The notes beneath the pieces were generated by a model, which ran no database searches, was not told where the DNA came from, and saw only the letters and a list, made by a program, of their open reading frames with translations. From an uncultured bacterium (GTDB lineage Bacteria > Patescibacteriota > Gracilibacteria > Absconditabacterales > Absconditicoccaceae), in contig CALMFT010000025.1 in NCBI GenBank assembly GCA_937862565.1, positions 1 through 53,311 on the forward strand: 53,311 nt of DNA. The letters are read 5' to 3'. This document shows, in pieces, positions 50,830-53,311 of this stretch (the stretch's first letter is position 1; every line of letters begins with the position of its first letter). Position numbers and translations under genes: made by a program.

Positions 50830-51285
50830 TTATTTAATTTCCTTAAGTGGTAAATCATGATATTTAGTCATTTCTCCAGTAAACATCTTAAGCATTTTCA
50901 TTCTTTGATCTCTGAGTTTGTTTTTTGGTAACATACCTCTTACTGCAAACCATATAATTTTTGTAGGGTCTTTAGCAAATAATGTTTTGAGGTCGATACT
51001 TTTAACGTGTCCTTTCCATCCAGAATATGAGAAATACTTTTTATCCAAACCTTTATTTCCAGTTCGGCGAATTTTTCAGATATTTGTAGCAACTACAAAT
51101 CCTCCTGTATTCCAAAAGTCCATATAATGAGCTTTATTTTTTCCCAATAAATGATCAGCGATCACTACTGCAAGTTTACCGATAGTCATACCTGAAGCAT
51201 CAACCTTATACCAATCAATATTTTTACTGAGCCAGTCTTTTTTTACGTAGACTGTTCTATTTAAATCTTGTTTTGTTATCTCCAT
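50830..51285 (-). CDS. rplM: 50S ribosomal protein L13
   Basis: A 151-aa protein. WYKVDASGMTIGKLAVVIADHLLGKNK, NIGKIRRTGNK with TGA-coded Gly, YFSYSGWKGHVKSID, and WFAVRGMLPKNKLRDQRMKML are diagnostic L13 pieces. An early 50S assembly protein. Confidence 0.97.
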
Positions 51286-51327
51286 TGTAATAAATTTAAT
51301 AATAAGAACTAAAAATGTGTTTGAAAA

Positions 51328-51708
51328 CTATAATAATGTAATCATTATTTTTTCAGCTGAATCTCCTTTTCTGAAACCTAATTTGAACATTTGAGTGTAA
51401 CCTCCATTGTATTTAGCGTCTCTATATTTTGGAACGAGTTCGTTCATAACTTTCTTTCCATCTTCTTCAGTCCATACTACAGATTTTGTATAAGCAATAG
51501 CATTTCTTAAACCATCTTGACTGTCTCCATATCCTGCAAGTCTTGCAAAAAAATGATCAGCATATGCTTTAGTAGCTTTAGCTTTTTTATTTGTAGTAGT
51601 GATACGACCAAATTTGATAAGATTTGTAAGCATAGATCTCAAAAAATTGCTTCTCGTAATATGTTCACCGAGATTTAACTCGATCAAACGGTTTCTTTGA
51701 TGTCTCAT
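51328..51708 (-). CDS. rplQ: 50S ribosomal protein L17
   Basis: A 126-aa protein. RHQRNRLIELNLGEHITRSNFLRSMLTNLI and FRKGDSAEKIMITLL are clear L17 pieces. The start MRHQRNR is slightly shifted from the usual MRHRKxGRKLGR. It lies between rpoA and rplM-rpsI, as in many bacteria. Confidence 0.95.
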   Translation of the reverse strand: MRHQRNRLIELNLGEHITRSNFLRSMLTNLIKFGRITTTNKKAKATKAYADHFFARLAGYGDSQDGLRNAIAYTKSVVWTEEDGKKVMNELVPKYRDAKYNGGYTQMFKLGFRKGDSAEKIMITLL

Positions 51709-51917
51709 TATTAGCTAATGTTAAATAGTTAAAAATTTTTGATATTTAATAATATATTCTGATTCCATTCTGATCAAGACCCAATAATAGGGTAATGAAT
51801 TCCGTCATTCGGTACTGCAAATACTGAAATTGGGAGGCTAATAAAGTAAATTGCAACTTTATTATATATTATCGTAACATTTGTGGGTAATAGATTGATT
51901 CTTGTTGAGTTTCTAAT
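51709..51917 (-). promoter_or_regulatory. Long leader between rpoA and rplQ
   Basis: 209 nt on the minus strand without a gene. CCCAAT and ATTGGG arms (about 51830 and 51780) enclose smaller hairpins, and a TCAGAATAT element lies at 51762-51754, 46 nt before the rplQ ATG. It may hold an rplQ promoter or a ribosomal-protein leader. Confidence 0.45.
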
Positions 51918-52922
51918 TTAGCTTGTTAATTTTTTACCGTGAACTTTCAGACTATCTTCAATCTCATCAACAGCTTTTCTTCCTACTCCTCTCATGTTGA
52001 TAAGTTCATTTTTCTTCTTGAGTTCAAGCTCTTCTACAAACATAATACTATTTTTTAATAATGCATTTCTTGTTCTTTCAGACAACCCTAATATTTCAAT
52101 TGGTTGTTTCTTGATATTGATACTTACAGATGAAGGTTGTGCTTCTATCTCATTAGATTTGAGTTCATCATAAGCTATGAAAAATGATTCATCTAAGAAT
52201 GCATCATCAAACATTAATAATGTAGCATAATCAGATAATATTTTACCTGCAAATTTCAATAAGTCTTTAGCAGAAATAATTTCACTAAGAGTTTGAATTT
52301 CAAGCGTCAAAGTATCTTTTATTCCTCCTGTAAAATCAGTTGCAATTTCTTCTACTGAGTATTGTACATAATCCACTACTGAGAATGAATTATCGATCAA
52401 TAATAAGTTTATATCTGTAGAATCTGATTTTTTTTCTCTTTCTCTCAGTTGGTGAATAGTAATGTATCCATATCCTTTCTCAATACGATATTCTACATAC
52501 ACTTCTGCAGCAGGATCAGTAATCTCGAATAAATAGATATCTGGAGTAAGTAATTCAATTCCAGCTGGTAATTTGAGATCATTTGAAGTAACAGTTCCAA
52601 GATCTGTGAATTTTTGTGGAACCCAAGTAATAGCATCAATGTGATTATCTACTTTGAATCTCAAAGATTTATAGTTCATCAAGATATCAAGTACTGACTC
52701 TTTTACTCCTTCAAGTACTGTATACTCATGAGGAGCATTTTTAACTTTGAGAGCAGTAACTGAACCTGCGAATGAATAACCTAAGATAAGTCTTCTTAAA
52801 GAATTTCAGAAAGTATGTCAGAATCCTCTTGGTAAATTTTTGATTGTAAATTTTGTTGCAGTTTTGCTGATGTTCTCTACTGCAATATGTGGTGTTCAGA
52901 TAGTCTTTTGAAGATCCAACAT
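51918..52922 (-). CDS. rpoA: RNA polymerase alpha subunit
   Basis: A 334-aa protein. The N-terminal domain has KNLPRGFGHTFGNSLRRLIL (two TGA-coded Gly in the universally conserved GFGxTxGNxLRR) and HEYTVLEGVKESVLDILMN. The C-terminal domain has ILGLSERTRNALLKNSIMFVE and NMRGVGRKAVDEIEDSL. The dimerisation and DNA-contact parts are both complete. TGA at an invariant Gly is among the best evidence for code 25 here. Confidence 0.97.
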
Positions 52923-53138
52923 AAATGAATATCTAATATGATAAAAGTGATTTCAAATGAAAAAATACCCAGTTTCAATATTCTGATAGGGATATTCTGA
53001 TTTGGTGATCTTAGCTTATAATTTTTTATGATCAGAAATCAAGTTGACAAGTGTATATCATAGGAAATTGTATATATACTATGATTATTTATATATAATA
53101 TGTCAATTTATAATTAATAATCAGAAGAAGAGAAAAAA
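52923..53138 (-). promoter_or_regulatory. rpoA upstream region
   Basis: 216 nt with no gene. It holds two TCAGAATAT elements (minus, 52978-52986 and 52992-53000) 14 nt apart, and inverted repeat ATCATAG...CTATGAT (53057-53085). TTGACA lies at both flanks in opposite directions (plus 53044-53049; minus 53106-53101). Probably the rpoA operon promoter region. Confidence 0.5.
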
Positions 53139-53311
53139 TTATTGAGTCTTAATAACATTGATAAGAGCTTGAATAGCAGTTACGATAGCTTTTTTTGCTT
53201 CATCAGTTATGGATGGTTTTTGAGGGTTATACTCTGCTCCGCTGTACACAGGAGCCGAAGTTCCAGAAATTAACATTCATGGTGTGTACATATTAAAGGC
53301 TGCATTTAAAG
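53139..53311 (-). CDS. Hypothetical protein, 5' end outside window
   Basis: 57 codons of a minus-strand frame open to the window edge, ending TAA 53139. It reads LNAAFNMYTPGMLISGTSAP, then VYSGAEYNPQKPSITDEAKK, then a helix AIVTAIQALINVIKTQ. The start cannot be seen. No family recognised. Confidence 0.55.

Noticed and set aside
1-53311. Reading TGA as stop, which gives many short hypothetical proteins
   Set aside because: Known proteins are cut at conserved glycines under that reading; joining across TGA restores full-length families.
1-53311. tRNA, rRNA, CRISPR arrays and transposases
   Set aside because: No T-loop or cloverleaf pattern, no regularly spaced repeats, and no DDE or HUH transposase motifs were seen by eye; a covariance search would be needed to exclude small RNAs.

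Overview
The window reads correctly only if TGA codes for glycine (translation table 25) and TAA/TAG are the only stops. Walker A loops, methyltransferase, ribosomal-protein and polymerase reading frames all run through in-frame TGA at glycine positions. Together with the AT-rich sequence, short intergenic gaps and near absence of Shine-Dalgarno sequences, this points to a Patescibacteria/CPR genome of the Absconditabacteria (SR1) or Gracilibacteria group. The sequence alone does not separate the two. All coordinates below were rebuilt by joining frames across TGA.

Layout. (1) 1-1290: the 3' part of an AAA_14/DUF4143 ATPase gene. (2) 1442-8519, plus strand: a phage tail tip and lysis module (distal tail protein, hub, a 1186-aa fibre with repeated modules, small membrane proteins, M15 endolysin), with no head or terminase gene in view. 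(3) 8988-16781: a type I restriction-modification island, hsdM / TIGR02391 gene / hsdS / hsdR, followed by a possible HEPN-like gene. (4) 16778-18545: a YjzC-like small protein and a higB-higA toxin-antitoxin pair whose antitoxin carries an ImmA/IrrE protease domain. (5) 18665-25461: a mobile-element replication region. It has four small plus-strand genes, an AbrB-HerA fusion ATPase, and a minus-strand operon of a winged-helix replication protein, a Bet/RecT annealase, a RecB-like nuclease and a membrane protein. Next to the replication gene is an iteron-like non-coding segment, a candidate origin.

(6) 25574-36712: an accessory region rich in small metabolic and repair genes: two PhnB-like VOC proteins, a YdeI-like protein with a frameshifted DUF1905 partner, an HD hydrolase, Mpg and Tag alkyl-base glycosylases, a MazG-like pyrophosphohydrolase, a deoxyribosyltransferase-like protein, a VTT membrane protein, an MFS exporter, a C39-like lipoprotein and MutY. 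Between a broken and an intact copy of one small gene lies an unexpected minus-strand gene for a ketoacyl-synthase-III-like protein. (7) 36762-39426: a CcdA-like membrane protein, a secreted-protein gene interrupted by two in-frame TAA codons, and lexA with a palindromic operator. (8) 39460-53311: core genes, mostly minus strand. These are argS, a metallo-beta-lactamase-fold hydrolase, an LEA-like repeat protein, a degenerate pyruvate kinase, dnaN, a YuiD-like membrane protein, and the rpoA-rplQ-rplM-rpsI block. A plus-strand three-gene unit (glycine-rich secreted protein, histidine kinase, response regulator) sits among them.

No tRNA, rRNA, CRISPR array or transposase was seen. Many genes on both strands are preceded by a recurring TCAGATTAT-like element followed by a T-rich stretch, which may be a lineage-specific promoter or leader signal.
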